Shown here in pieces: positions 32,199 through 40,065 of a stretch of 45,035 nt of DNA. Position 1 is the first letter of the stretch, and every line of letters starts with the position of its first letter. The translations under genes and the position numbers were made by a program. The DNA comes from an uncultured Muribaculaceae bacterium (lineage in GTDB: Bacteria; Bacteroidota; Bacteroidia; Bacteroidales; Muribaculaceae): NCBI GenBank assembly GCA_910584185.1, contig CAJTYC010000010.1, positions 1-45,035 of the forward strand, written 5' to 3'. The notes below the pieces were generated by a model. The model saw nothing but the letters and a program-made list of their open reading frames with translations, searched no databases and was not told where the DNA came from.

Positions 32199-33077
32199 TT
32201 AGAAGAACTTTACCGGAGTTCCTTCGAGGCTTGAGAGCACGTTGTTGGCGAGGGAGCTTGCTCCTATGCGGAAGAGGTTGGGGTTGAGCCATTCGTCACC
32301 GAGCACTTCCTTTACGATGGTGTAATATTGCACAGCCTCTTCAGTGGAGCGGACACCGCCTGCTGCCTTGAAACCCACCTTTCGGCCGGTTGTGTCGAAA
32401 TACTCCTTGATGCATTGGCACATCACGTATGCGGCCTCGAGCGATGCGCCCGGATAAACCTTGCCGGTAGAAGTCTTGATGAAATCTGCGTCGCTGTACA
32501 TGGAGAGGAGCGAAGCGTTGCGGATATTCTCGGCGGTCTTGAGGCAGCCGGTCTCGAGAATCACTTTCAGGCGGGCGCCCTTTGCGGTGTGTTTCAGTTC
32601 GATTATCTCATCGCAGAGATCCTCGTAGTTCTTGTCGAGATACATGCCGACATTGAAGACTATATCCACCTCATCGGCACCTGCCTCACGTGCGAGGGCC
32701 ACATCGGCCACCTTTACAGCCTGGAAAGTCTGGCTTGAGGGGAAGCAACCGGCCACCACGCAGACATCCACACCCTCCACATCGAGGTTGGTATCTACTA
32801 CCTCGGCGAAATTGCTGTAGACGCATATCGCGGCCACATGGGGATATTGGGGGTATTCGTTCTCGAAATCATTGACACGGCGAGTGAAAGCAGCCACGCT
32901 GCGCTCGCTGTCCTCTGTGCTGAGGGTGGTGAGGTCGATGGTGCCGAGAATGAACTTCCACACCTCAGGGGTGTTATATTCGTGAGTTTTCTCAAGAATT
33001 TTCGCTACGGCCTTCTTGACAGCCTCGTCGTCGGTGGTGACCTTGCTATTGGCAATCACCTGTTCGTATCTATCCAT
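32199..33077 (-). CDS. deoC: Deoxyribose-phosphate aldolase
   Basis: DeoC splits 2-deoxyribose 5-phosphate into glyceraldehyde 3-phosphate and acetaldehyde, the step that feeds DNA sugar into central metabolism. The 292-residue class I aldolase has the Schiff-base lysine K201 in ADFIKTSTGK, the upstream LKVILETG segment, and VGFKAAGGVRS with the second active-site Lys. About 30 residues precede the usual start of the TIM barrel. Cytoplasmic, no signal. It is the first gene of the block and lies 27 bases before an exported nuclease gene; this link between a deoxyribose enzyme and nucleases is the key clue to the locus. Confidence 0.95.
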   Translation of the reverse strand: MDRYEQVIANSKVTTDDEAVKKAVAKILEKTHEYNTPEVWKFILGTIDLTTLSTEDSERSVAAFTRRVNDFENEYPQYPHVAAICVYSNFAEVVDTNLDVEGVDVCVVAGCFPSSQTFQAVKVADVALAREAGADEVDIVFNVGMYLDKNYEDLCDEIIELKHTAKGARLKVILETGCLKTAENIRNASLLSMYSDADFIKTSTGKVYPGASLEAAYVMCQCIKEYFDTTGRKVGFKAAGGVRSTEEAVQYYTIVKEVLGDEWLNPNLFRIGASSLANNVLSSLEGTPVKFF

Positions 33078-33157
33078 AACTTGTTTTAGATAAGTGTTTT
33101 GATATTAGATGGAGGGCACTTGTCATATGGTGTTGACCCTCATGACAGTAAAACACG

Positions 33158-33189
33158 CAAATATAACGAAAATCTCAGACTTTTAAAAA
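33158..33189 (-). promoter_or_regulatory. Probable promoter of the deoC-nuclease locus
   Basis: On the minus strand TATATTTG (33158-33165) is an exact TAnnTTTG; 19 bases upstream the -33 region is only a T run (33185-33189), a weak match that would suit a regulated promoter. The leader of about 75 bases contains TGTCAT (33121-33126) and ATGACA (33142-33147), a possible operator or hairpin. Confidence 0.55.
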
Positions 33190-33217
33190 TTTTTAAGAAA
33201 AGATAAGATTTTGCTTT

Positions 33218-33259
33218 TTTTCGCGCTTTGCGCTCACACTCCTCCAAAACCGCGATGCA
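33218..33259. repeat. 42-bp dispersed repeat, copy 2
   Basis: Matches 19920-19961 at 41 of 42 positions, in the same orientation. It lies in the 255-bp gap between the comM stop and the deoC start, just upstream of the deoC promoter. Thus the two copies bracket the whole 20233-33077 block. Confidence 0.92.
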
Positions 33260-33260
33260 T

Positions 33261-33329
33261 GGGCTTTTGTTTTTTGCTTTAGTTTTTGGGCTTTGGGCTT
33301 TGGGGCTTTTGTTTTTTGCTTTAGTTTTT
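33261..33329. repeat. 27-bp exact direct repeat beside comM
   Basis: A T-rich 27-base segment starting GGGCTTTTG occurs at 33261-33287 and again at 33303-33329, separated by GGGCTTTGGGCTTTG, itself two copies of GGGCTTT. It lies immediately after the comM stop codon on the comM transcript and follows the 42-bp repeat without a break. Confidence 0.9.
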
Positions 33330-33332
33330 TTG

Positions 33333-34919
33333 TTAGTAGGTTTGGCCGTAGTTGGCTCGGTCTAAGCTTCTGTAGCCTATTGCTTCTGCTATGTGTTGGA
33401 CTTTTATTGGCTGGTTGGCGAGCTCTTGGATTGGGTGGTCTTGGAGTTGGTTGGCGTAGTCTAAGTCGGCTATTGTTCTGGCTGTGCGCAAGATGCGGTC
33501 GAAGGCGCGGGCTGACATGTTCAGGCGGGTCATTCGGTCTTTGAGCTTTTTCATGCCGGTTTCGTCGGGCCATGCGTATTGGTGGAGCAGGCGCGAGTTC
33601 ATCTGTGCGTTGCAGTATATCCCTTTTTCGTTTTTGTATCGTTCGGTCTGTATTGCTCTTGCCGCAATTACCCGGTTTCTAATTGCCTCGGAGGATTCTC
33701 CGGGCTTTGTGCTTGCCATGGCGTCGAATTCCACCGGTTCTATCTCTACGTGGAGGTCGATGCGGTCGAGCAGGGGGCCTGAGATTTTGTTCATGTATTT
33801 AGCCACTGCGCCGGGCTGGCAGGTGCATCGGCGGGTGGGGTGGCCGTAGTAGCCGCATGGGCAGGGGTTCATGGAGGCCACGAGCATGAACGAGGCCGGA
33901 TATTCCACTGTGTATTTGGCGCGGCTCACTGTGATGACGCGGTCTTCGATGGGCTGTCGCAGCACTTCGAGGACTTGCCGGGGGAATTCCGGGAACTCGT
34001 CGAGGAATAAGACTCCATTGTGTGCGAGCGAGATTTCGCCCGGCATAGGGTTTACACCGCCGCCCACGAGGGCGACGGGGCTGACGGTGTGGTGGGGTGT
34101 GCGGAACGGTCGGCTTGTCATCAGCATGGAGCCACGCGAGAGCTTGCCGGCGACAGAGTGGATTTTGGTGGTCTCGAGGGCCTCGGCCATGCTGAGGGGC
34201 GGGAGGATGGATGGTAGTCGCTTGGCCATCATGGACTTGCCGGCACCTGGAGGGCCAATCATGAGGATATTATGGCCGCCGGCGCATGCCACCTCGAATG
34301 CACGCTTCACGGTTTCCTGGCCTTTGACTTCGGAGAAGTCGAAGTCGAAACAGTCATGGTTGTCGGCGAAAAGTTGACGGGTGTTGATGATGGTGGGCTG
34401 AGGGGCTGTGGAGGTGTTTGTGAGTATCTCGACCACCTCACGGAGGTTTTTGACGCCGAAGACCTCGAGCTTATTTACAACGGCGGCCTCGGTGACATTG
34501 GCTTCAGGCACGATGAGTCGCTTGAAGCCGAGTTCGCGGGCCTTGACGGCCATGGGGAGAGCACCGCGAATGGGTAGCACTGAGCCGTCGAGGCTCAGCT
34601 CACCGGTTATCATGTAATCTTGGAGGTTATCGCACCTGAGGTATTCGGCGGCGAGCATCATGGCCGTGGCTATTGGGAGGTCGTAAGATGCGCCCTCCTT
34701 CTTGATATCAGCGGGGGCGAGATTGACGGTGGTGCGATAGTGTGGGAACATATATCCGCTGCTCTTCATGGCCGACTCTATGCGGAGCTTGCTCTCCTTG
34801 ACGGCGGTGTCGGCCATGCCCACTATGTCGAAGCATACGCCATTTTCCATAACCGTTTCGATGGTTACGGGGAAAGCGTCTATGCCGTGGATTGCGGCGG
34901 TATATACTTTAGTGATCAT
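33333..34919 (-). CDS. comM: YifB/ComM family Mg-chelatase-like AAA+ ATPase
   Basis: A 528-residue protein: an N-terminal Lon-protease-like ChlI domain (about 1-170, from MITKVYTAAIHGIDAF), an AAA+ core with Walker A MIGPPGAGKSMMAK, Walker B LFLDEFPEF, and a Cys cluster CPCGYYGHPTRRCTC, then a C-terminal Mg-chelatase lid ending SARAFDRILRTARTIADL. ComM homologues are branch-migration helicases aiding integration of transformed DNA. The start at 34919 gives the conserved N-terminus and overlaps the preceding stop by 4 bases (ATGA); an upstream extension has no similarity. Whether it serves natural transformation in this organism is unknown. Confidence 0.93.
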   Translation of the reverse strand: MITKVYTAAIHGIDAFPVTIETVMENGVCFDIVGMADTAVKESKLRIESAMKSSGYMFPHYRTTVNLAPADIKKEGASYDLPIATAMMLAAEYLRCDNLQDYMITGELSLDGSVLPIRGALPMAVKARELGFKRLIVPEANVTEAAVVNKLEVFGVKNLREVVEILTNTSTAPQPTIINTRQLFADNHDCFDFDFSEVKGQETVKRAFEVACAGGHNILMIGPPGAGKSMMAKRLPSILPPLSMAEALETTKIHSVAGKLSRGSMLMTSRPFRTPHHTVSPVALVGGGVNPMPGEISLAHNGVLFLDEFPEFPRQVLEVLRQPIEDRVITVSRAKYTVEYPASFMLVASMNPCPCGYYGHPTRRCTCQPGAVAKYMNKISGPLLDRIDLHVEIEPVEFDAMASTKPGESSEAIRNRVIAARAIQTERYKNEKGIYCNAQMNSRLLHQYAWPDETGMKKLKDRMTRLNMSARAFDRILRTARTIADLDYANQLQDHPIQELANQPIKVQHIAEAIGYRSLDRANYGQTY

Positions 34920-35962
34920 GGTTTCAGGAGCGAGCGGAAGGTTGAGGAAGCGCGGCTCATGTCGTCGCCACGGTAACGGATTATGCCCTTTTGGTCGGCC
35001 ACGATTAGCATCGGGGTGCGTCTCACGCCGAGAGTGCGGGCTATGGAGTCGCTCGAGCCGAGGGGCATCCATGCCCTCACGGCCCTGCGGAGCGAGTCTC
35101 CGCGCATCTTGTAGACGTGAGAAGATGAGTCAGGCTCGAAGCAGATGTCGCAGATTATCCTTGAGGTGGAGTCCTTATAGTCATCGGCGAGCTTGCGGAG
35201 CGCCTTGAGGTCGTCGCTGCGCGAGGGGGCATTGTCGCGATAGAAATAGAGAATCGCGGGGGCCTTGCCGGGGCGCAGGGTGTCGCAGCCATTGGGGGTC
35301 TTCAGGAGCAAGGAGGCCGGGAGCTTCGCGGGGATCGGAGAGTCGTCGATCATGTCGGCACGCGCCGCCAACGAACTCCATGTGGGGTCGAGGGCGTCGC
35401 CTTGGAGCAGCTTGCGGGTCTTCTCGAAACCCGGCTCATCGGCCCGGCGGTTATAGTAGCATAACAGCAGGATGGTGGAGGCCGGGTTTTCGGGGTTGGC
35501 TTTCACATAGTCTGCCACGATCTTATTTAGGGCGGCCGACCCCTTGGTGGGGTCGGCGTCGGCTTCGGCTATGGCCTTTGTGGCCGATAGACGCCAAGCC
35601 GTCAGGGCATCGGTTATGTCGTTGCCGGAGATTTTATAGAAAAGAGGGTCAGTGCCCTTGCCTGAAATCGAAATTTCATCGCCCCTCTCAGCGTAGAAGA
35701 CTACGGTGGGGGAAGAGCCGGCCGAGGGTGCGAGGAAAACGAGGGTGGGGTTGACAGTGCGCAATATGGACTGCGCATTGCCCTGCTGCACATTGACAAA
35801 CTCCTCGACCAACCAGCCCTTCTTCTTGTCGGAGGCATAATAGTCGAGCTTGAGGGTCTCCTGCGGCACACCGTCGAGGCTGAAAGAGAGCTTCACCTCA
35901 TTTTTGGTGCAGGCGCAGAGCAACAAGGTGAGAGACATTAAGATATAAGATAACCTTTTCAT
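34916..35962 (-). CDS. Lipoprotein with thioredoxin-like C-terminal domain lacking CXXC
   Basis: A 348-residue lipoprotein from the ATG at 35962, with lipobox LLCAC near residue 17. The N-terminal third resembles DUF4369 (KLSFSLDGVPQETLKLDYY), a helical middle follows, and the C-terminal ~130 residues look like a TlpA/thioredoxin fold with APAILYFYRDNAPSR, then TRIICDICFEPDS and LGVRRTPMLIVADQKGIIRYRG (the cis-Pro loop). Where TlpA proteins have WCxxC, this one has DNAP, so it cannot do dithiol chemistry. It is coupled to comM by an ATGA overlap. Function unknown. Confidence 0.72.
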   Translation of the reverse strand: MKRLSYILMSLTLLLCACTKNEVKLSFSLDGVPQETLKLDYYASDKKKGWLVEEFVNVQQGNAQSILRTVNPTLVFLAPSAGSSPTVVFYAERGDEISISGKGTDPLFYKISGNDITDALTAWRLSATKAIAEADADPTKGSAALNKIVADYVKANPENPASTILLLCYYNRRADEPGFEKTRKLLQGDALDPTWSSLAARADMIDDSPIPAKLPASLLLKTPNGCDTLRPGKAPAILYFYRDNAPSRSDDLKALRKLADDYKDSTSRIICDICFEPDSSSHVYKMRGDSLRRAVRAWMPLGSSDSIARTLGVRRTPMLIVADQKGIIRYRGDDMSRASSTFRSLLKP

Positions 35963-36002
35963 TGCCAACGGTAATTGGTGAGGAGACACCTCAGCTGCTG
36001 AG

Positions 36003-36054
36003 GGTCAGATATACTTCTCGATTTGAAATACTTCTTGGTCAGATATACTTCTCG
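36003..36054. repeat. 18-bp direct repeat at the 3' end of manC
   Basis: GGTCAGATATACTTCTCG occurs at 36003-36020 and at 36037-36054. The second copy contains the end of manC including its stop codon, so the first copy, 34 bases downstream in transcription, repeats the GEKYI-stop end of the gene. It suggests a small tail duplication. Confidence 0.85.
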
Positions 36055-37109
36055 CCGAAGCGAGTCGAGACTTCGTTGACCACGTTGCGGATTTTCTGCT
36101 CATCCTTTAGCGGATATATGAGGAGGGCGTTGCCGCTGTCGGCCACGATATAGTCTTCGAGTCCGGAGGCTACTATGATTTTGTCGGGTGTGGTTGCGAA
36201 AATGGAGCCTGAGCAATTGTGCGAGAGCACGTTGCAGTTTTGCGTCACATTGCGGTCAGGATTCTTGGGCGAGACTTCGTAAAGCGCCTGCCACGAGCCG
36301 AGGTCGCTCCAGCCGAGGTCAGCAGTCTCAACGAAAACATTGTCGGCCTTCTCCATTATTGCGTAGTCGATGGAGATTGAGGTAGCATTGGGGAACTCCG
36401 CGTCGATGAACTCCTTTTCGCGGTCGCTGCCGTAGATTCCGGGAGCGGCATTGAACAGGGCAGCGGTCTCCGGGGCGTAGCGTTCGAAAGCCTTGAGTAT
36501 GCTGTCGGCACGCCATAGGAACATGCCGGAATTCCAGAAGAACTCTCCGGTGCTGAGGAACACCTTTGCCATTTCGAGATCCGGCTTTTCGGTGAACGAC
36601 TTCACCTTGAGGATATCGCCGTTGACCTTGTCGCCGAGCTGGATGTAGCCGTAGCCGGTGTGTGGGCTTGTGGGTTTCAGGCCGATGGTGAGTAGGCGGT
36701 CGGCGGCCTCTACAAACTCGAAGCCCTTGCGTATCACATCATGAAACTCCGACTCTCGGAGCACCAGATGGTCGGACGGGAGAGTTACTATAGAAGCTTC
36801 GGGGTCGAGAGCGAGGATATGGTGGGCAGCCCAGCAGATGCATGGGGCAGTGTTGCGGCGGGCCGGTTCGAGCAGGATGTTGTGCTCTGGGATTTCGGGG
36901 AGCTGCTCGCGCACGAGGTCGTAATATGCGCTGTTGGTCACCAGGATTATGTGTGACATGTCGGTGATGGGAAGAATCCTGTCGACAGTCAGCTGGAGCA
37001 GGCTGCGGCCTGTGCCGAAGAAGTCGAGAAACTGTTTCGGCTTATCGGTGCGGCTGAAGGGCCAGAAACGGGAGCCTACACCTCCGCACATTATTACACA
37101 ATATCTCAT
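36039..37109 (-). CDS. manC: Mannose-1-phosphate guanylyltransferase
   Basis: This enzyme makes GDP-mannose from mannose 1-phosphate and GTP, a precursor for mannose- or fucose-containing surface glycans. The 356-residue protein starts with the nucleotidyltransferase loop CGGVGSRFWPFSRTDKPKQF, then LPSDHLV, GYGYIQLG, VKSFTEKPDLEMA and FFWNSGMFLW. It is the short form without the phosphomannose isomerase cupin domain found in long ManC proteins. Cytoplasmic. It precedes the lipoprotein-comM pair by 76 bases on the same strand; a 9-bp tandem array lies just upstream of its start. Confidence 0.93.
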   Translation of the reverse strand: MRYCVIMCGGVGSRFWPFSRTDKPKQFLDFFGTGRSLLQLTVDRILPITDMSHIILVTNSAYYDLVREQLPEIPEHNILLEPARRNTAPCICWAAHHILALDPEASIVTLPSDHLVLRESEFHDVIRKGFEFVEAADRLLTIGLKPTSPHTGYGYIQLGDKVNGDILKVKSFTEKPDLEMAKVFLSTGEFFWNSGMFLWRADSILKAFERYAPETAALFNAAPGIYGSDREKEFIDAEFPNATSISIDYAIMEKADNVFVETADLGWSDLGSWQALYEVSPKNPDRNVTQNCNVLSHNCSGSIFATTPDKIIVASGLEDYIVADSGNALLIYPLKDEQKIRNVVNEVSTRFGEKYI

Positions 37110-37125
37110 TTTTTTTTGATTTAGG

Positions 37126-37170
37126 GTCTTTAGGGACTTTAAAGTCTTTCGGGTCTTTTGTGACTTTGTG
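37126..37170. repeat. 9-bp tandem array, five degenerate units
   Basis: Units are GTCTTTAGG, GACTTTAAA, GTCTTTCGG, GTCTTTTGT and GACTTTGTG. It lies 16 bases upstream of the manC start and 38 bases after the Na/Pi cotransporter stop. More decayed than the array at 31038-31100, so presumably older. Confidence 0.88.
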
Positions 37171-37208
37171 GGAGCGGAGCCTCACCGCCGCCGGCTTGCC
37201 GCCGGTGC

Positions 37209-38999
37209 TTAGGCGAGCGAGGGGGTTCGGAATTGGTGTTGCACACCTTCCACCACGTTTAGCATGTAGTCGCCCAGCTTCTCGGCCTCGCCTATGAGGT
37301 CCATGAAGAAGATACCCTCCTGGTAGTCGTATTCCTTATTGTTGATGTTGAAGATGTTGCCGTCGCGGAGCTTGTTGCGGAGGTTGTTGATCTCGCGCTC
37401 CTTATTGTAGGCCATCACGATCTTCGAGTTTTCGGGTTGTTCGAGTTCGTCGAGCAGGCCGAGCATGTTGGTCATGGCCTGACCCACGAGTTCATACATG
37501 CGGTCAATCTCCTTGATTACCCCCTCGTTGAAGTCCACGTGAATCTGATTCTTGCGGTTGAGTGTCTTGGCCACATTGAGGCACCCGTCGGCAATCGACT
37601 CTATCTCCGACACAATGCGGAGCATGCCGGCGACGCGCATCTTACCTTCGGGCGAGAGGCGGCCTTCGGCCACGCGGTTGAGGAAGGTGCCGATTTCCAT
37701 TTCCATGCGGTCGGAGATTTCCTCATACTTCTCCATTCGGTTGAACGTAGGCTGGAACTCCTCGTCCTTGGGGTCGAGGTGAATCAGCTTCTTAGCCATA
37801 TTGAGCATACGCTCCACGCGCTGGCCATAGAGTGCAATTTCCTTCTGGGCCTGGGTGATGTTGAGCTCCGAGGCCGACATGAGTCCTCGTCCGATAAACT
37901 TGAGCACGAACTCCTCCTCATCATCCTTGTGGCGCTGCGGCATAATCCAGCAGACAATCTTGACATAGAGTTTGGTGAACCATATCATGACGAGGAGGTT
38001 GATTGCATTGAAGACGGTGGGGTACATGGCGAGGCCTAAAGCCACGCAGCTCTGGGCCCGGGCTGTCATGCCACCTTTTTCGTTGAAGAGAGTGGTATCT
38101 CGCATGCCGGCTTCCTGGGCTGCGCTGATGTCGAGCGGGTTCATGCCGTCGAGGGCCTTTGTGATGTTGGCCACGAGTTCGGCGAAGGGGTGGAATATGC
38201 AGAGCACTATTAGCGAGCCGATTACATTGAATAGCACATGGCCCATGGCAGTGCGCTTGGCGGCGAGGTTACCGCTGAGCGATGCGAGCACCGGGGTGAT
38301 TGTCGTGCCGATGTTGCCGCCCAGTATGATGGCGCAACCGAGCTCGAACGAAATCCAGCCTTGCGAGCACATTATAAGCGTGATGGCGAAGGTGGCTGCC
38401 GAGCTTTGGGCAATCATTGTGAAGATGATACCCACGGTGAAGAAGATTAGCACCGAGCCGAAGCCGAGCGATGTGTAGTTGGTCATGAACTGCAGCATCT
38501 GTGGGTTTTCCTGCAGGTTAGGCACATAAACGCTAATCAGGTCGAGGCCCATGAAGAGGAAGCAGAAGCCGACGAGAAACTCACCGAACGACTTGTAGGT
38601 GCCCTTCTTCATGAACATCATAGGCACGCCTATGGCGAGCAGCAGGATGCTGTAGTCAGAGATGTTGACTTCGAACGAGAAAGCTGAGATGATCCAAGTG
38701 GTTGCTGTGGTGCCGACATTAGCGCCGAAAATTACTGCCATGGCCTGGGCGAGGCTCATCAGGCCGGCGTTTACGAAACTGACCACCATGACGGTGGAGG
38801 CGCTTGAACTTTGGATCAGAGCAGTGATAAGCACGCCGGTGAGGACACCAGTCACGCGGTTGCGGGTCATAATGCCGAGGATGTTGCGCAAGCGGTCGCC
38901 CGCGACTTTCTGCAGGCCTTCACTCATCACCTTCATGCCGTAGAGGAAGAGACAGACGGCTCCCAAAAGGCTGATGAAATCAATGATTGAATAGTTCAT
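37209..38999 (-). CDS. Na/Pi cotransporter family protein with C-terminal PhoU-like domain
   Basis: A 596-residue inner-membrane protein from the ATG at 38999 (MNYSIIDFISLLGAV). About eight to nine membrane segments in two inverted halves carry the paired NptA-type signatures: ALIQSSSASTVMVVSFVNAG with GANVGTTATTW, and IAQSSAATFAITL with GGNIGTTITPV. The last ~200 residues form long charged helices of PhoU type (RVERMLNMAKKLI, DFNEGVIKEIDRMYELVG). It probably takes up phosphate with sodium, or regulates phosphate, in the inner membrane. Frame is open to 39026 but those residues are not conserved. Confidence 0.92.
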   Translation of the reverse strand: MNYSIIDFISLLGAVCLFLYGMKVMSEGLQKVAGDRLRNILGIMTRNRVTGVLTGVLITALIQSSSASTVMVVSFVNAGLMSLAQAMAVIFGANVGTTATTWIISAFSFEVNISDYSILLLAIGVPMMFMKKGTYKSFGEFLVGFCFLFMGLDLISVYVPNLQENPQMLQFMTNYTSLGFGSVLIFFTVGIIFTMIAQSSAATFAITLIMCSQGWISFELGCAIILGGNIGTTITPVLASLSGNLAAKRTAMGHVLFNVIGSLIVLCIFHPFAELVANITKALDGMNPLDISAAQEAGMRDTTLFNEKGGMTARAQSCVALGLAMYPTVFNAINLLVMIWFTKLYVKIVCWIMPQRHKDDEEEFVLKFIGRGLMSASELNITQAQKEIALYGQRVERMLNMAKKLIHLDPKDEEFQPTFNRMEKYEEISDRMEMEIGTFLNRVAEGRLSPEGKMRVAGMLRIVSEIESIADGCLNVAKTLNRKNQIHVDFNEGVIKEIDRMYELVGQAMTNMLGLLDELEQPENSKIVMAYNKEREINNLRNKLRDGNIFNINNKEYDYQEGIFFMDLIGEAEKLGDYMLNVVEGVQHQFRTPSLA

Positions 39000-39023
39000 T
39001 GTGGGTCTTGTGGAAATTTTCTG

Positions 39024-39031
39024 CAAATGTA
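39024..39031 (-). promoter_or_regulatory. -7 element for the Na/Pi cotransporter gene
   Basis: TACATTTG on the minus strand is an exact TAnnTTTG, 25 bases upstream of the ATG at 38999. No good -33 box is visible. It supports the choice of the 38999 start over the upstream frame opening at 39026, which would overlap this element. Confidence 0.45.
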
Positions 39032-39111
39032 TAAAAAATCCGTGAGTTTTTCGCTATCGTGCTATAAAAAAGTTTGTGGCCGGGGTTGAAATAGTCTGAA
39101 AAGTGAGGCGG

Positions 39112-40065
39112 TTACTTTACGCATCGACATACTAAAGAAAAGAAGTTGCGACCGAGATATGAGAGTATTATCGCGGCTTTGTTTTTCAGCCTTACTTTGG
39201 GGTTTGCCAGCGACTCGCGGCGGTGTGCCTTTATTTGTTTCCAGCATTCGTCGCGGGTAGCCGTCATTTCGGCATTGTGTCGCAGCGAGAGCCAGAAAAT
39301 GTTGAAATATGCGCTCAGGGCTCGGTCGTGGGCTGCGGGTAGGATGTCGGGGTGGTTGGCGGCTATGTAGTCTTCCATGCGGCTCACCACCTTCAGCACG
39401 TCGAGGCGGCGGCTGGAGAAAGTGCCGGTGGTGCTTGCGTGGCCCTTGCGGTAGAAATATACCGGGCGGTCGGTGTAGGCCGATAGCCTTGAGATATCGT
39501 GCAGGCGGTATATCAGGTCGAGGTCTTCATATATCATGCCCTCGGCGAAGCGGAGCTTGTCGAAGATGCAGCGGCGGTACAGCTTGGCCCAGGGGCTGTT
39601 GTGTAGGCGCGTCTGGTATAGGCAGCTCTCTATTGCCTCCGTGGGAGAGAATAGGCGGGTGCGGTAATTGCGCTTGCTGGAGATTTTTTCTTCGGCCTTG
39701 TAGGTGTTGCCTTCGATTCTTTCACCCTCCACTATGTCGGCACCGGTGGTTTGCATCAGGTCAGTGAGGGTTTGCAGGGCGTCAGGGAGTAGGAGGTCGT
39801 CGGAATCGACGAAGCACACCAAGTCGCCTTGCATGTGGTCAAGGCCGAAATTGCGGGCGGCGGATTGGCCCCGGTTTGGGGTGTGGAACACGCGGATGCG
39901 CTTCTCTTTGCCGGCGTAACGGTCGCAGATTTCGGAGGAGCCGTCGGTAGAGCCGTCGTCGATTAGTAGCAGCTCGAAGTCAGCGTGCGACTGCGAGAGG
40001 ATGCTGTCGATGCATTCGGGAAGCCACTTGCGGCAATTGTATATCGGTACTATTATTGAAATCAT
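39112..40065 (-). CDS. Glycosyltransferase family 2
   Basis: A 317-residue GT-A fold enzyme beginning MISIIVPIYNCRKWLPECID, with DDGSTDGS and the DxD region CFVDSDDLLLPDAL, then the acceptor-side motif AKLYRRCIF and EDLDLIYRL. Such enzymes add single sugars to surface polysaccharide repeats. The start at 40065 gives the conserved first strand and overlaps the stop of the DUF6056 gene by 4 bases (ATGA). A basic C-terminal helix (RLKNKAAIILSYLGRNFF) may sit at the membrane. Sugar unknown. It probably works with the coupled membrane protein. Confidence 0.9.
   Translation of the reverse strand: MISIIVPIYNCRKWLPECIDSILSQSHADFELLLIDDGSTDGSSEICDRYAGKEKRIRVFHTPNRGQSAARNFGLDHMQGDLVCFVDSDDLLLPDALQTLTDLMQTTGADIVEGERIEGNTYKAEEKISSKRNYRTRLFSPTEAIESCLYQTRLHNSPWAKLYRRCIFDKLRFAEGMIYEDLDLIYRLHDISRLSAYTDRPVYFYRKGHASTTGTFSSRRLDVLKVVSRMEDYIAANHPDILPAAHDRALSAYFNIFWLSLRHNAEMTATRDECWKQIKAHRRESLANPKVRLKNKAAIILSYLGRNFFSLVCRCVK

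Noticed and set aside
33333..34919. comM as part of the DNA-utilisation operon
   Set aside because: It is upstream of deoC on the same strand but separated by a 255-bp gap with repeats and a separate promoter, and it is coupled to a lipoprotein gene instead. A functional link is possible but not supported.
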